Assembly: GCA_030693145.1 (NCBI GenBank)
Contig: JAUYBI010000063.1
Coordinates: 1-46,997, forward strand
Direction: 5' to 3'
Origin: Candidatus Omnitrophota bacterium
Lineage (GTDB): Bacteria > Omnitrophota > Gorgyraeia > Gygaellales > Profunditerraquicolaceae
Length of the DNA: 46,997 nt
Under the pieces are notes generated by a model. That model was not told the origin of the DNA. It made no database searches and worked only from the letters and a program-made list of their open reading frames with translations. Shown in pieces: positions 39,812-46,997 of the stretch. Both the position numbers and the translations under genes were made by a program. Positions within the stretch are counted from its first letter, which is position 1. Each line of letters opens with the position of its first letter.

Positions 39812-40837
39812 ATGCCAGAATTAAGGAAGGACCCAATTATAGGCCGGTGGGTAATTATCGCCACCGAACGCGCGCGGCGGCCCGATCAGTTTGCCGGCCA
39901 GCTTAAAGATCAGGAAGATCAGTCAGCCTGTCCATTTTGTGAAGGCAGAGAAGGAAAGACTCCGCCTGAAATTTATGCTATCCGGCCGCGTAATTCTACG
40001 CGTAATGGCCCGGGTTGGGATCTGCGCGTTATTCCCAGTATTTCTCCTTTTTTAAGAGTGGAAGGTGACCTGGACCGCCGCGGAAACGGCGTTTATGATG
40101 TGATGAATGGCGTAGGGGCGCATGAAGTTGTGGTAGAGACAAATCAGCATATTGCTAATATGGCGGATTTAAGCGAAGAGCAGATTACCCGGGTGCTTAA
40201 TTGTTATTCCGATAGAATAATGGATTTGGAAAAAGATACGCGTTTAAAGTATGTTTTGGTATTTAAAAATTATGGCAAAGGCTCGGGCAGTACAGGAATC
40301 CGGCACGCGCGGAGCCAGTTAATTGCCACTCCGGTTAATCCTAAACGGGTCAAAGAGGAATTGGCCGGCGCGCGGCTTTATTATGAATATCATGAACGTT
40401 GCGTGTTTTGTGATTTAATTAAACAGGAGTTGGCGGAAAAAGAGCGCGTGATTTTAGATTTTGATGGTTTTGTTGCGGTTAGCCCGTTTGCCGCGCGTTT
40501 TCCTTTTGAGACCTGGATTTTACCGAAGAAGCATTGCAGTGATTATACTTGTATGGATGCGGAATCCAGGGGAAATCTGGCCCGCGTGCTTAAAACGGTG
40601 CTTTTAAAGTTAAAGATCGGATTGAATGACCCGGATTATAATTATGTTATTCATACCGCGCCTTTTCGCCGGGAGAAGGTGGGCTACTGGAAGACGATTG
40701 ATCAGGATTATCATTGGCATATCGAGATTATGCCCCGCTTAACTAAGGTGGCGGGTTTTGAATGGGGGACGGGTTTTTATATTTGTCCGCTGCCGCCTGA
40801 AGATACCGCTAAATTTTTAAGAGAGGTAAAAATTTAA
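39812..40837 (+). CDS. GalT-like protein lacking the nucleophilic histidine
   Basis: The product has 341 residues. The overall GalT fold is clear: KDPIIGRWVIIATERARRPD, the zinc pair Cys40 and Cys43 in CPFCEGREGKTPPE, GAHEVVVET, and HWHIEIMPRLTKVAGFEWGT at the end. The active-site HPHxQ, however, reads HARSQ (165-169), so Arg167 takes the place of the histidine that forms the uridylyl intermediate. It should not be a normal galactose-1-phosphate uridylyltransferase. It is followed directly by an intact paralogue (overlap of one base), suggesting a partner or regulatory subunit, or a new function. Confidence 0.8.
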   Translation: MPELRKDPIIGRWVIIATERARRPDQFAGQLKDQEDQSACPFCEGREGKTPPEIYAIRPRNSTRNGPGWDLRVIPSISPFLRVEGDLDRRGNGVYDVMNGVGAHEVVVETNQHIANMADLSEEQITRVLNCYSDRIMDLEKDTRLKYVLVFKNYGKGSGSTGIRHARSQLIATPVNPKRVKEELAGARLYYEYHERCVFCDLIKQELAEKERVILDFDGFVAVSPFAARFPFETWILPKKHCSDYTCMDAESRGNLARVLKTVLLKLKIGLNDPDYNYVIHTAPFRREKVGYWKTIDQDYHWHIEIMPRLTKVAGFEWGTGFYICPLPPEDTAKFLREVKI

Positions 40838-41832
40838 TGGGTGAATTAAGAAGAGATCCGGTGGTTGGCCGCTGGGTGATTGTGGATACGGATCATCCGA
40901 AGAAACCGGAAGATTTTAAATATGAGCAGTATATTCCCGGCGGAGACCTCTGCCCGTTTTGCTACGGTAATGAATTTATGACTCCGCCGGAGATAAGTTG
41001 TTTGCGCGATCCCAGTACGGTGGCGAATACTCCGGGCTGGCAGGTGCGGGTAGTAGCGAATAAATTTCCCGCCTTGCAGATTGAAGGCGAGCTTGAGCGC
41101 CGGGGATTAGGTATTTATGATATGTCTAACGGGATCGGGGCGCATGAAGTTTTAATTGAGAGCCCGTATCATCATAAAGATATCCCGGATCTCTTGGAGC
41201 AGGAAATCGAAAGTTACCTAAAGATGTGTTGTACGCGCGCAGTGGATTTAAGCAGAGACAGCCGTTTTAAATATATTATGGTTTTTCGTAATTATGGCGC
41301 TGCCGCCGGGGCTTCTCTGGAGCATCCGCATACGCAATTGATCGCTCTTCCGATGGTGCCCAAAAACGCGCTGGAAGAGATTCACGGGGCGCGGGATTAT
41401 TATAATTATCGCGAGCGTTGTATTTATTGCGATATTATCCGTCAGGAGCTCCGGGATAAAGAGAGGGTAATTTTAGAAAATAAGTATTTTATTTCGTTTT
41501 GCCCCTTTGTTTCCCGGTTTCCGTTTGAGGTTATGATTATGCCTAAACAACATAGCGGTTGTTTCTGCCATATGTCCGCGGAAGAGGTGGCGGCGCTGGC
41601 GCAGATTTTAAAGGACACTTTAACGAAATTAAAAAAAGTATTTATAAATTTGTCGTATAATTATATATTTCATTCCGGGCCGATTAATGGCGATGCCGGC
41701 GTAGAATATTATCATTGGCATATCGAGATTATGCCCAAGTTAACGCAGGTTGCAGGTTTTGAGTGGGGAACAGGTTTTTACCTCGATCAGACCCCGCCGG
41801 AATTAGCCGCGCAGTATTTAAAAGCTGTATAG
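40837..41832 (+). CDS. galT: Galactose-1-phosphate uridylyltransferase
   Basis: The product has 331 residues. It has RDPVVGRWVIVDTDHPKKPE, the zinc cysteines Cys39 and Cys42 in CPFCYGNEFMTPPE, GAHEVLIES, the catalytic HPHTQ at 163-167 (nucleophile His165), and HWHIEIMPKLTQVAGFEWGT. It exchanges UMP between UDP-glucose and galactose 1-phosphate, or acts on a related sugar phosphate. Its start shares one base with the stop of the paralogue upstream. The two proteins are alike over their full length, so the pair is an old tandem duplication. Relatives of this kind may also act on ADP-sugars. Confidence 0.85.
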   Translation: MGELRRDPVVGRWVIVDTDHPKKPEDFKYEQYIPGGDLCPFCYGNEFMTPPEISCLRDPSTVANTPGWQVRVVANKFPALQIEGELERRGLGIYDMSNGIGAHEVLIESPYHHKDIPDLLEQEIESYLKMCCTRAVDLSRDSRFKYIMVFRNYGAAAGASLEHPHTQLIALPMVPKNALEEIHGARDYYNYRERCIYCDIIRQELRDKERVILENKYFISFCPFVSRFPFEVMIMPKQHSGCFCHMSAEEVAALAQILKDTLTKLKKVFINLSYNYIFHSGPINGDAGVEYYHWHIEIMPKLTQVAGFEWGTGFYLDQTPPELAAQYLKAV

Positions 41833-41849
41833 AGAGTAGTCAACTGCTT

Positions 41850-41877
41850 AGTAGGTGACGTTTAAACGTCACCTACT
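41850..41877. repeat. B-family palindrome before gapA (TGAC variant)
   Basis: Perfect 28-bp palindrome: AGTAGG, TGAC, GTTTAAAC, GTCA, CCTACT. The inner four bases differ from all other copies, on both arms. Confidence 0.92.
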
Positions 41878-41895
41878 GATAGAGGTAAGCAAAGT

Positions 41896-41925
41896 TTGTT
41901 ACGTTGTTTAAAATTAAGATAAAAT
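41896..41925 (+). promoter_or_regulatory. Probable gapA promoter
   Basis: TTGTTA (41896-41901) and TAAAAT (41920-41925) with an 18-bp spacer. The start codon at 41956 has a strong AGGAGGA site (41944-41950), so this gene has a normal leader. Confidence 0.5.
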
Positions 41926-41955
41926 AGAAAAATATTAAACAATAGGAGGAATCAA

Positions 41956-43008
41956 ATGGCTGTTAAAGTTGGAATTAATGGTTTTGGCAGGATTGGCCGC
42001 TTAGTGGCCCGGGCGATTTTAGAAAAAAATAGTAAAGATATCGAGTTGGTGGCGATTAATGATTTGACGGATGCCAAAAGCAACGCTTATCTTTTTAAAT
42101 ATGATTCTGTGCACGGGCGTTTTAACGGCGAGGTAAAAGCAACTGCCGACGATGTTATCTCTGTAAACGGTAAAGCGATTAAAGTTTTAAGTAAGATGGA
42201 TCCGGCGGAGTTACCCTGGAAAGATTTAGGGGTAGAGATTGTGGTGGAGTCTACCGGATTATTTACCATTAAGCATGACGGAGTAAATAAGAAGGGCAAG
42301 ACAGTGCGGGGCGCGGAGAATCATATCACCAAGGGCGGTGCCAAAAAAGTTATTATTTCTGCCCCGGCTGAAGGGGAAGATATAACCATTGTTTTGGGAG
42401 TGAACGAATCAAAATATGACCCTAAAAATCATCACGTAATTTCTAACGCCTCTTGTACCACTAACTGCCTTGCGCCGGTGGCCAAGGTTATGCAGGATAA
42501 TTGGGGGATACTGAAGGGTTTAATGACGACCATCCATTCCTATACTAATGACCAGAAGTTGCAGGACATGGTGCATTCGGATTTACGCCGCGCCCGGGCA
42601 GCCGCAGTTTCGATGATTCCTACCTCTACCGGAGCGGCTAAGGCCATTTCGTTAGTTATCCCGGAATTAAAAGGTAAGCTGGACGGTTTCGCGATTCGCG
42701 TTCCTACGCCGAATGTTTCCGTGGTAGATTTAACCGTGATGTTGGCTAAAAAAACTAATGTAGAAGAGTTGAATGCTGCTTTTAAGGCAGCCAGCGAAGG
42801 CGCAATGAAGGGGATACTCGGATATACTGAGGATCCGGTAGTTTCCATTGATTTCAACCACTGCGCGTTAAGCTCGGTAGTGGATGCTAAAATTACCAAG
42901 ATTATTCAGGATGATTTTGTGAAAGTGCTGGCCTGGTATGACAATGAGTGGGGTTATTCCAACCGGGTTGTGGATCTGTGCGAGTATATTATTAAGCAGG
43001 GATTATAA
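41956..43008 (+). CDS. gapA: Glyceraldehyde-3-phosphate dehydrogenase
   Basis: The product has 350 residues, slightly longer than the usual about 335. [17 protein letters not shown] is the NAD site, [17 protein letters not shown] holds the catalytic Cys167, and [15 protein letters not shown] closes the protein. Extra residues lie around 107-120 ([15 protein letters not shown]), before the conserved [15 protein letters not shown]. It oxidises glyceraldehyde 3-phosphate in glycolysis. It starts the gapA-pgk-tpiA-secG block. Confidence 0.95.
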   Translation: MAVKVGINGFGRIGRLVARAILEKNSKDIELVAINDLTDAKSNAYLFKYDSVHGRFNGEVKATADDVISVNGKAIKVLSKMDPAELPWKDLGVEIVVESTGLFTIKHDGVNKKGKTVRGAENHITKGGAKKVIISAPAEGEDITIVLGVNESKYDPKNHHVISNASCTTNCLAPVAKVMQDNWGILKGLMTTIHSYTNDQKLQDMVHSDLRRARAAAVSMIPTSTGAAKAISLVIPELKGKLDGFAIRVPTPNVSVVDLTVMLAKKTNVEELNAAFKAASEGAMKGILGYTEDPVVSIDFNHCALSSVVDAKITKIIQDDFVKVLAWYDNEWGYSNRVVDLCEYIIKQGL

Positions 43009-43009
43009 A

Positions 43010-43105
43010 ATATTTGTTTTGTATCCTAATGAGTTTGATATAGTTACATACACTGTCTACAAGGGTGTAGTGTCATTGCGGGGAGTGTAGCGACGAAGCA
43101 ATCAA
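43010..43105 (+). repeat. C-family repeat followed by a reversed D-family repeat
   Basis: The C copy spans about 43010-43062 (two changes in the ending, TACACTGTCTAC). The D copy, in the opposite orientation (GTCATTGCGGGGAG ... GACGAAGCAATC), spans 43072-43105. Together they fill the gap between gapA and pgk, up to 4 bp before the pgk ATG. Confidence 0.8.
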
Positions 43106-43109
43106 AAAA

Positions 43110-44291
43110 ATGGGAAAATTAACTTTAAAAGATATCGATTTGAAAGATAAAACAGTGCTGGTGCGCGCGGATTTTAATGTGCCGCTTGATGCCAGCCTTA
43201 ATATTACCGATGATATACGCATTCAGGCGACACTGCCCACTATTAAATATATTTTAGAGCATGGCGCTAAAAAATTGGTAATCATGAGCCATTTGGGCAG
43301 GCCGGATGGAAAACCGGTTGCTAAATACAGCCTTAAGCCGGCAGCCGCGCGTTTAAAAGAGCTGTTAGGCCAGGATGTTTTGTTCCTTAATGACTGCGTA
43401 GGCGATAATATCAAGCAGAATATCGATAAATCCAAAGAAAAGGTAATTTTGCTGGAGAATTTGCGGTATCATGCCGAAGAAGAGGCGAATGATGCGAATT
43501 TTGCCAAAAGGTTAGCCGGTTTGGCGGATATTTTTGTCAATGATGCTTTTGGCACGGCGCATCGCGCGCATGCTTCCACTGAAGGGGTTACGCATTTCTT
43601 AAAATCTGCCGCCGGATTTCTTTTAGAGAAAGAGATTAAGTATTTAGGCGGCGCAGTGAGTAACCCCCAAAAACCGTTTATGGTTATTTTAGGCGGAGCC
43701 AAGGTGTCGGATAAGATCGGGGTTATTGAGAACCTGCTTCCTAAATGCGACGCGATTATCGTCGGCGGCGGTATGGCTTATACTTTCTTGAAGGCGCAAG
43801 GCAGGCAGATTGGTAATTCCAAGCTGGAGAAAGAAAAGCTAGATCTAGCTAAATCGATTTTAGAACAGGCTAAAAAATTAAATAAAGCGATTCTTCTGCC
43901 GATTGACCACGTGGTGGTGGAGAATATTGATCCGGCGGCAAAAACCGAAATAGTTGGTGAAAGTATACCGGAGGGTAAAATCGCCGTGGATATCGGTCCT
44001 TTGACTATTAAATTATTCGAAGAGAAATTAAAATCCGCAAAGACAATTGTTTGGAATGGCCCCTTAGGAATATTTGAGATGGATGCATTTAGTAAAGGAA
44101 CACAAGAAGTAGCTAAATTTATTGCTGCCTTAAAAACTACTTCCATTATCGGCGGAGGGGATACGGCGGCGGCGATGGCTAAATTTAATTTAGAAAATAA
44201 GATGTCGCATATTTCAACTGGAGGAGGGGCAAGCCTGGAGTTTTTGGAGGGTAAAATTTTACCCGGCATCGCCGCGCTTACGGACAAATGA
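43110..44291 (+). CDS. pgk: Phosphoglycerate kinase
   Basis: The product has 393 residues. VLVRADFNVPLDASLNITDD (substrate site), VIMSHLGRPDGK, VILLENLRYHAEEE, VNDAFGTAHRAHAST and IIGGGDTAAAMAKF (nucleotide site) are all intact. It makes ATP from 1,3-bisphosphoglycerate. The ATG follows directly after a D repeat and has no ribosome binding site at the usual distance. The gene overlaps tpiA by 4 bp. Confidence 0.95.
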   Translation: MGKLTLKDIDLKDKTVLVRADFNVPLDASLNITDDIRIQATLPTIKYILEHGAKKLVIMSHLGRPDGKPVAKYSLKPAAARLKELLGQDVLFLNDCVGDNIKQNIDKSKEKVILLENLRYHAEEEANDANFAKRLAGLADIFVNDAFGTAHRAHASTEGVTHFLKSAAGFLLEKEIKYLGGAVSNPQKPFMVILGGAKVSDKIGVIENLLPKCDAIIVGGGMAYTFLKAQGRQIGNSKLEKEKLDLAKSILEQAKKLNKAILLPIDHVVVENIDPAAKTEIVGESIPEGKIAVDIGPLTIKLFEEKLKSAKTIVWNGPLGIFEMDAFSKGTQEVAKFIAALKTTSIIGGGDTAAAMAKFNLENKMSHISTGGGASLEFLEGKILPGIAALTDK

Positions 44292-45055
44292 GAAGACTAA
44301 TTATTGCTGGAAATTGGAAGATGTATAAGACTCTTAAAGACGGCCAGGAGTTGGCGGTTGCTTTAAAAAGAGAGCTTTACAAAATAGAGAATGTGGATAT
44401 TGTAATTTGCCCGGCTTATACGTTGCTTGCTTATTTGGCGGATGACCTGGAAGAAAGTAATATTGCTTTAGGCGCTCAGGATATTTATTGGCAGGAAGAG
44501 GGTGCTTTTACCGGAGAGGTTTCCGCGGCGATGCTTAAGGACGCGGGCTGTCAATATGTTATTGTCGGGCACTCTGAACGCAGGCAGTTTTTCGGGGATA
44601 CTAATGAGACGGTAAATAAAAAAATTAAAGCCTGTTTAAAGCATGGCCTGACTCCGATTATTTGCGTGGGGGAGAATTTGCAGGAAAGAGAATCAGGTAA
44701 TACTTTTAAAGTGGTCCAGAATCATATTCAAGGCAGCCTGGCGGAGATTAGCGCTTTAGATATAATCAAAACGGTAATTGCTTATGAGCCGGTTTGGGCT
44801 ATTGGCACGGGTAAGACCGCAACCAGCGATCAAGCGCAGGAAGTGCATAAATATATCCGGGATTTATTGAGAAAGATGTATGGTGAAGAAGCGGCTCAGA
44901 GTATTAGAATTCAGTATGGCGGGAGTGTAAAGCCGGATAATATCAGGGAATTAATCGCTAAGCCGGATGTGGACGGGGCTTTAGTGGGTGGGGCAAGCTT
45001 AAAGGCGGATAGTTTTAGTGCAATCGTAACGGGAGCTAGTGAGGTCGTAAAATGA
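44288..45055 (+). CDS. tpiA: Triosephosphate isomerase
   Basis: The product has 255 residues. IIAGNWKMYKT (lysine of the active site), IVGHSERRQFFGDTNE (histidine), VIAYEPVWAIGTGKTAT (catalytic glutamate and mobile loop) and IQYGGSVKPDNI (phosphate site) are complete. It interconverts DHAP and glyceraldehyde 3-phosphate. It is coupled to pgk and secG by 4-bp overlaps. Confidence 0.95.
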   Translation: MRRLIIAGNWKMYKTLKDGQELAVALKRELYKIENVDIVICPAYTLLAYLADDLEESNIALGAQDIYWQEEGAFTGEVSAAMLKDAGCQYVIVGHSERRQFFGDTNETVNKKIKACLKHGLTPIICVGENLQERESGNTFKVVQNHIQGSLAEISALDIIKTVIAYEPVWAIGTGKTATSDQAQEVHKYIRDLLRKMYGEEAAQSIRIQYGGSVKPDNIRELIAKPDVDGALVGGASLKADSFSAIVTGASEVVK

Positions 45056-45456
45056 TGACATTTTTGATTATAATTCATGTAACTGCTTGTGTAGTCTTAA
45101 TCGGTTTAGTTTTAATTCAGCGCGGAAGAGGCGCCGGGTTAGTCGAAAGTTTTGCCGGGGTAGAGTCGATGTTTGGAACCAAGACCAGTGCTTTTCTTAC
45201 GCGTATAACCACGGTTATGTCGATTGTTTTTTTCTTGACTTGTTTAGCTTTGGCGGTTTTATCGGTTAAGCAGAGCAAGTCATTAATGCGCGATATACGT
45301 GTTGTAAAGCCAAAGACTGATGTGGTTGCGGCTGAAGCAGTGAAAACGGAAATACCAAAGACTGAAAATGTTAAGGTTGAGTCAGTAAACTCTGGTGCGC
45401 CTGTAGTAGTGGCAGCAGTAGAAACAGCTAAACCGGATGCAGCGAAAGCCCAATAA
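45052..45456 (+). CDS. secG: Preprotein translocase subunit SecG, with C-terminal extension
   Basis: The product has 134 residues. Two membrane segments (about 2-20 and 50-72) enclose the conserved loop LIQRGRGAGLVESFAG and MFGTKTSAFLTRIT, the SecG signature. Typical SecG has 70-110 residues; here the last 50 are a low-complexity tail rich in Val, Ala, Lys and Glu (VAAEAVKTEIPKTENVKVES) that is not needed for the fold. It belongs to the SecYEG channel in the inner membrane. The tpiA-secG order is common. Confidence 0.9.
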   Translation: MMTFLIIIHVTACVVLIGLVLIQRGRGAGLVESFAGVESMFGTKTSAFLTRITTVMSIVFFLTCLALAVLSVKQSKSLMRDIRVVKPKTDVVAAEAVKTEIPKTENVKVESVNSGAPVVVAAVETAKPDAAKAQ

Positions 45457-45480
45457 ACAATTTTTAATTAATTAAATTAA

Positions 45481-45550
45481 ACCCGGTTTAAACAGTAGGG
45501 TGGGTTTAAACCCACCCTACTGTTAATAAGGGGAGGTTTAAACCTCCCCT
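45481..45550. repeat. Two B-family palindromes between secG and the MFS gene
   Basis: A half piece GGTTTAAAC (45485-45493), a perfect 32-bp palindrome at 45492-45523 (GTGG variant), and a 22-bp core at 45529-45550 (GGAG variant) followed by CTACTTTATTTTT. The last could act as a rho-independent terminator for the gapA-secG operon. Confidence 0.85.
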
Positions 45551-45564
45551 ACTTTATTTTTGAT

Positions 45565-46710
45565 ATGAAAGATAAAAAACTATTTTGGATATTTGCTCTA
45601 AGCAGTGCGGTTTATTTTACGCAAGGCATAGAAGGCCTGCCCGCCCAAGGGTTATTTTATTATTTTAAAGAGACCCTGAATTTTTCTCCCGAGAAAATCA
45701 TGCTTATCGGCAGCCTGACCACCTTTGCCTGGCTGGTTAAGCCGTTGATCGGTTATCTGATTGATAATGCCTTCAGTAAACGCGCCTGGATATTTATTTC
45801 TTTGGCGCTGGATATAGTTTTTGTTTTATTTTTAGGTTTAATCCAGATGCCGCTTTTTATCCTGGTGGCATTACTGATCATTACTTCCGGCAATGCCGCT
45901 TTTCGGGATGTGGCGGTTGACGGCATCATGTGCGTGGAAGGCAAAAAATACCAGGCGACAGGGAAAATCCAGAGCATTCAGTGGGTTTCCATTTTAATCG
46001 CCGGGTTATTTACCGGAATCGGCGGAGGTTTTATCGCCGAGAAATGGGGTTATCAGGCAGGTTTCTTGTGCCTCATTCCAATTTATCTGCTCGTGGGCTT
46101 ACCGGCGTATTTTTACCAAGAAGAGAAAACAGAGAAAAAATATTCCAGCCTATTTGCGGATTTAAAAAGGCTTTTTAGCGATAAGAAAATATTAGTTATC
46201 GGTTTATTTATATTTTTGTATAAATATGCGCCGTCTTTTGGCACCCCTTTGTTTTTTATCCAGCGGGATAGTTTTAAATGGGGGAAGATGTGGATTGGAA
46301 CATTAGGCACGCTGAGTACGGTATTTGGGGTTATCGGGGCGTTACTTTATTATAAATTTAGCCAAAAGATAAATATTAAGCAGTGGCTCTATTACTCGGT
46401 AGTTTTAGGTGGATTAACTACTTTGAGTTACCTGTATTATACTCCGGTAACCGCGGTAGCCTATGATGTGGTTTATAGTTTCTTGGGGATGTTTATATTT
46501 TTGATGGTCATGGATTTTATGGCGCGCCACTCGGTTAAGGGGCTGGAGGCAACTTCATTTGCGCTTTTATGCAGTATAAATAATTTGGCCGGAGTAAGCA
46601 GTAATTTATCCGGCGCCTTTTTGCTTCCGCTTATCGGCTTAAAATGGCTGATCGTTTTATCCGCATTAACCAGCTTTCTTTGCCTGTTCCTCATTAATAA
46701 GATTGAATAA
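45565..46710 (+). CDS. MFS transporter
   Basis: The product has 381 residues with 11-12 hydrophobic segments. The first helices read FWIFALSSAVYFTQGIEGLP, the loop after the second helix has LTTFAWLVKPLIGYLIDNAF, and ITSGNAAFRDVAVDGIMC lies in the fourth segment (D-x-x-x-D). The pattern is near the AmpG/BT1-like branch of the major facilitator superfamily. The substrate cannot be told; peptidoglycan fragments or pterin-like compounds are known for those branches. The start follows a B palindrome by about 14 bp, without a strong ribosome binding site. Confidence 0.75.
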   Translation: MKDKKLFWIFALSSAVYFTQGIEGLPAQGLFYYFKETLNFSPEKIMLIGSLTTFAWLVKPLIGYLIDNAFSKRAWIFISLALDIVFVLFLGLIQMPLFILVALLIITSGNAAFRDVAVDGIMCVEGKKYQATGKIQSIQWVSILIAGLFTGIGGGFIAEKWGYQAGFLCLIPIYLLVGLPAYFYQEEKTEKKYSSLFADLKRLFSDKKILVIGLFIFLYKYAPSFGTPLFFIQRDSFKWGKMWIGTLGTLSTVFGVIGALLYYKFSQKINIKQWLYYSVVLGGLTTLSYLYYTPVTAVAYDVVYSFLGMFIFLMVMDFMARHSVKGLEATSFALLCSINNLAGVSSNLSGAFLLPLIGLKWLIVLSALTSFLCLFLINKIE

Positions 46711-46730
46711 ATTAAATAGGAAAGAATAAA

Positions 46731-46815
46731 GGGGACGGTTCTATTTTTCTATAGTAGGGTGGGTTTAAACCCTATTTTTCAATAGTAGGGTGGGTTTAAA
46801 CCCACCCCACTATTG
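46731..46815 (+). repeat. A half element plus two B-family elements
   Basis: GGGGACGGTTCTATTTTTCT (46731-46750) is an A left arm. A cut-off B element (GTAGGGTGGGTTTAAACCC) at 46754-46772 interrupts it, CTATTTTTC (46773-46781) repeats part of the A arm, and a nearly complete B element follows at about 46784-46815 with one mismatch. Confidence 0.85.
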
Positions 46816-46870
46816 TTAATCAGTAAGGTTTGTTACACTGTTAAATAATTTTTTCTATGTTACCGATTTT

Positions 46871-46907
46871 TTAAAAGTGCACTATTTATAAATTAAAAGT
46901 GCACTAT
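46871..46907. repeat. 15-bp direct repeat at the end of a transposase gene
   Basis: TTAAAAGTGCACTAT at 46871-46885 and 46893-46907, 22 bp apart. The second copy includes the stop codon of the minus-strand transposase. These may be transposase binding sites at the element end. The stretch 46816-46870 holds no gene that I can see. Confidence 0.6.
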
Positions 46908-46997
46908 CTTTAGTAGTTCTGTTTTAACCTTTTGGATGTCCAAAAGCCTGTCTTTATGCCAGAATCTTACTTCTGATAATCCGCCAGTGGTATAAGG
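46893..46997 (-). CDS. Integrase-core transposase, C-terminal fragment (runs off the window)
   Basis: On the minus strand 34 codons are open up to a TAA at 46895-46893, reading GGLSEVRFWHKDRLLDIQKV and ending LLKIVHF. A segment like LSEVRFWHKDRL near the C-terminus is the small beta-barrel end of integrase-core (DDE) transposases of the Mu/IS21/IS481 type. The family is inferred from these few residues. Together with the IS110-like piece at the left it means both ends of the window are insertion sequences. Confidence 0.5.
   Translation of the reverse strand, partial: PYTTGGLSEVRFWHKDRLLDIQKVKTELLKIVHF

Noticed and set aside
43778-44287. Minus-strand open frame of 169 codons
   Set aside because: It lies wholly within pgk, which has all family motifs; the antisense product shows none.

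Overview
The window looks like a chromosomal contig from an uncultured diderm (Gram-negative-type) bacterium. Evidence is the LPS/O-antigen genes (heptosyltransferases, GmhB, O-antigen ligase-like proteins, RfbF/G/H) and the block gapA-pgk-tpiA-secG. Moderate GC, many very short intergenic gaps and dense families of short palindromes make a Candidatus Omnitrophota-like genome the best guess. That placement is inference; there is no rRNA or ribosomal protein here to fix it. Both ends lie inside transposase genes: the first codons of an IS110-like transposase on the left and the last 34 codons of an integrase-core transposase on the right. The contig probably broke at insertion sequences.

Region 1 (1-6015) is an accessory island of self-contained toxin-antitoxin or defence-type modules: a broken Bro-N antirepressor, an AbiEi/AbiEii pair, two single-gene AAA/DUF4143 ATPases and a ribbon-helix-helix/MazF pair. 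Four copies of one repeat separate the modules. Each repeat is a GGGGACG-type palindrome joined to the 3' tail of a sugar-nucleotide epimerase gene, and each is followed 17-31 bp later by a sigma70-like promoter for the next module. This is the most unusual structure in the window.

Region 2 (6022-25846) is a long polysaccharide (O-antigen or exopolysaccharide) cluster read on the + strand. It holds a phosphoglycosyl transferase, a WbpM/CapD-type 4,6-dehydratase, two O-antigen ligase/polymerase-like proteins, and a CDP-dideoxysugar operon (RfbF, RfbG, an MBL-fold protein, a split transketolase, an SDR enzyme, an FkbM methyltransferase, RfbH). It also holds GT2 glycosyltransferases, a GT-C-like membrane protein, methyltransferases, a truncated radical SAM gene and a polysaccharide deacetylase. 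Many genes overlap by ATGA.

Region 3 (25854-28690) is a second small island: a Fic enzyme gene between 51-bp direct repeats, then a third AAA/DUF4143 ATPase ending at a partial copy of the same repeat. Region 4 (28688-36791) carries LPS-core-type genes (two GT9 heptosyltransferases, ManC, a DegT aminotransferase, a WaaE-like GT2, GmhB, an MGDG-synthase-like GT), interrupted by a nucleotidyltransferase toxin-antitoxin-like pair (31128-32115).

Region 5 (36778-46710) is housekeeping: a PriA whose helicase motifs have decayed, fmt, two tandem GalT paralogues (the first without the nucleophilic histidine), gapA, pgk, tpiA, secG and an MFS transporter.

At least four palindromic or short repeat families run through all regions. 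Here they are called A (GGGGACG...CGTCCCC), B (AGTAGG-N4-GTTTAAAC-N4-CCTACT), C (about 51 bp, ending TAGACTGTCTA) and D (GAGATTGCTTCG...CGCAATGAC). Several copies sit in frame inside genes, supply stop codons or replace C-termini. No tRNA, rRNA or CRISPR array was recognised by eye.
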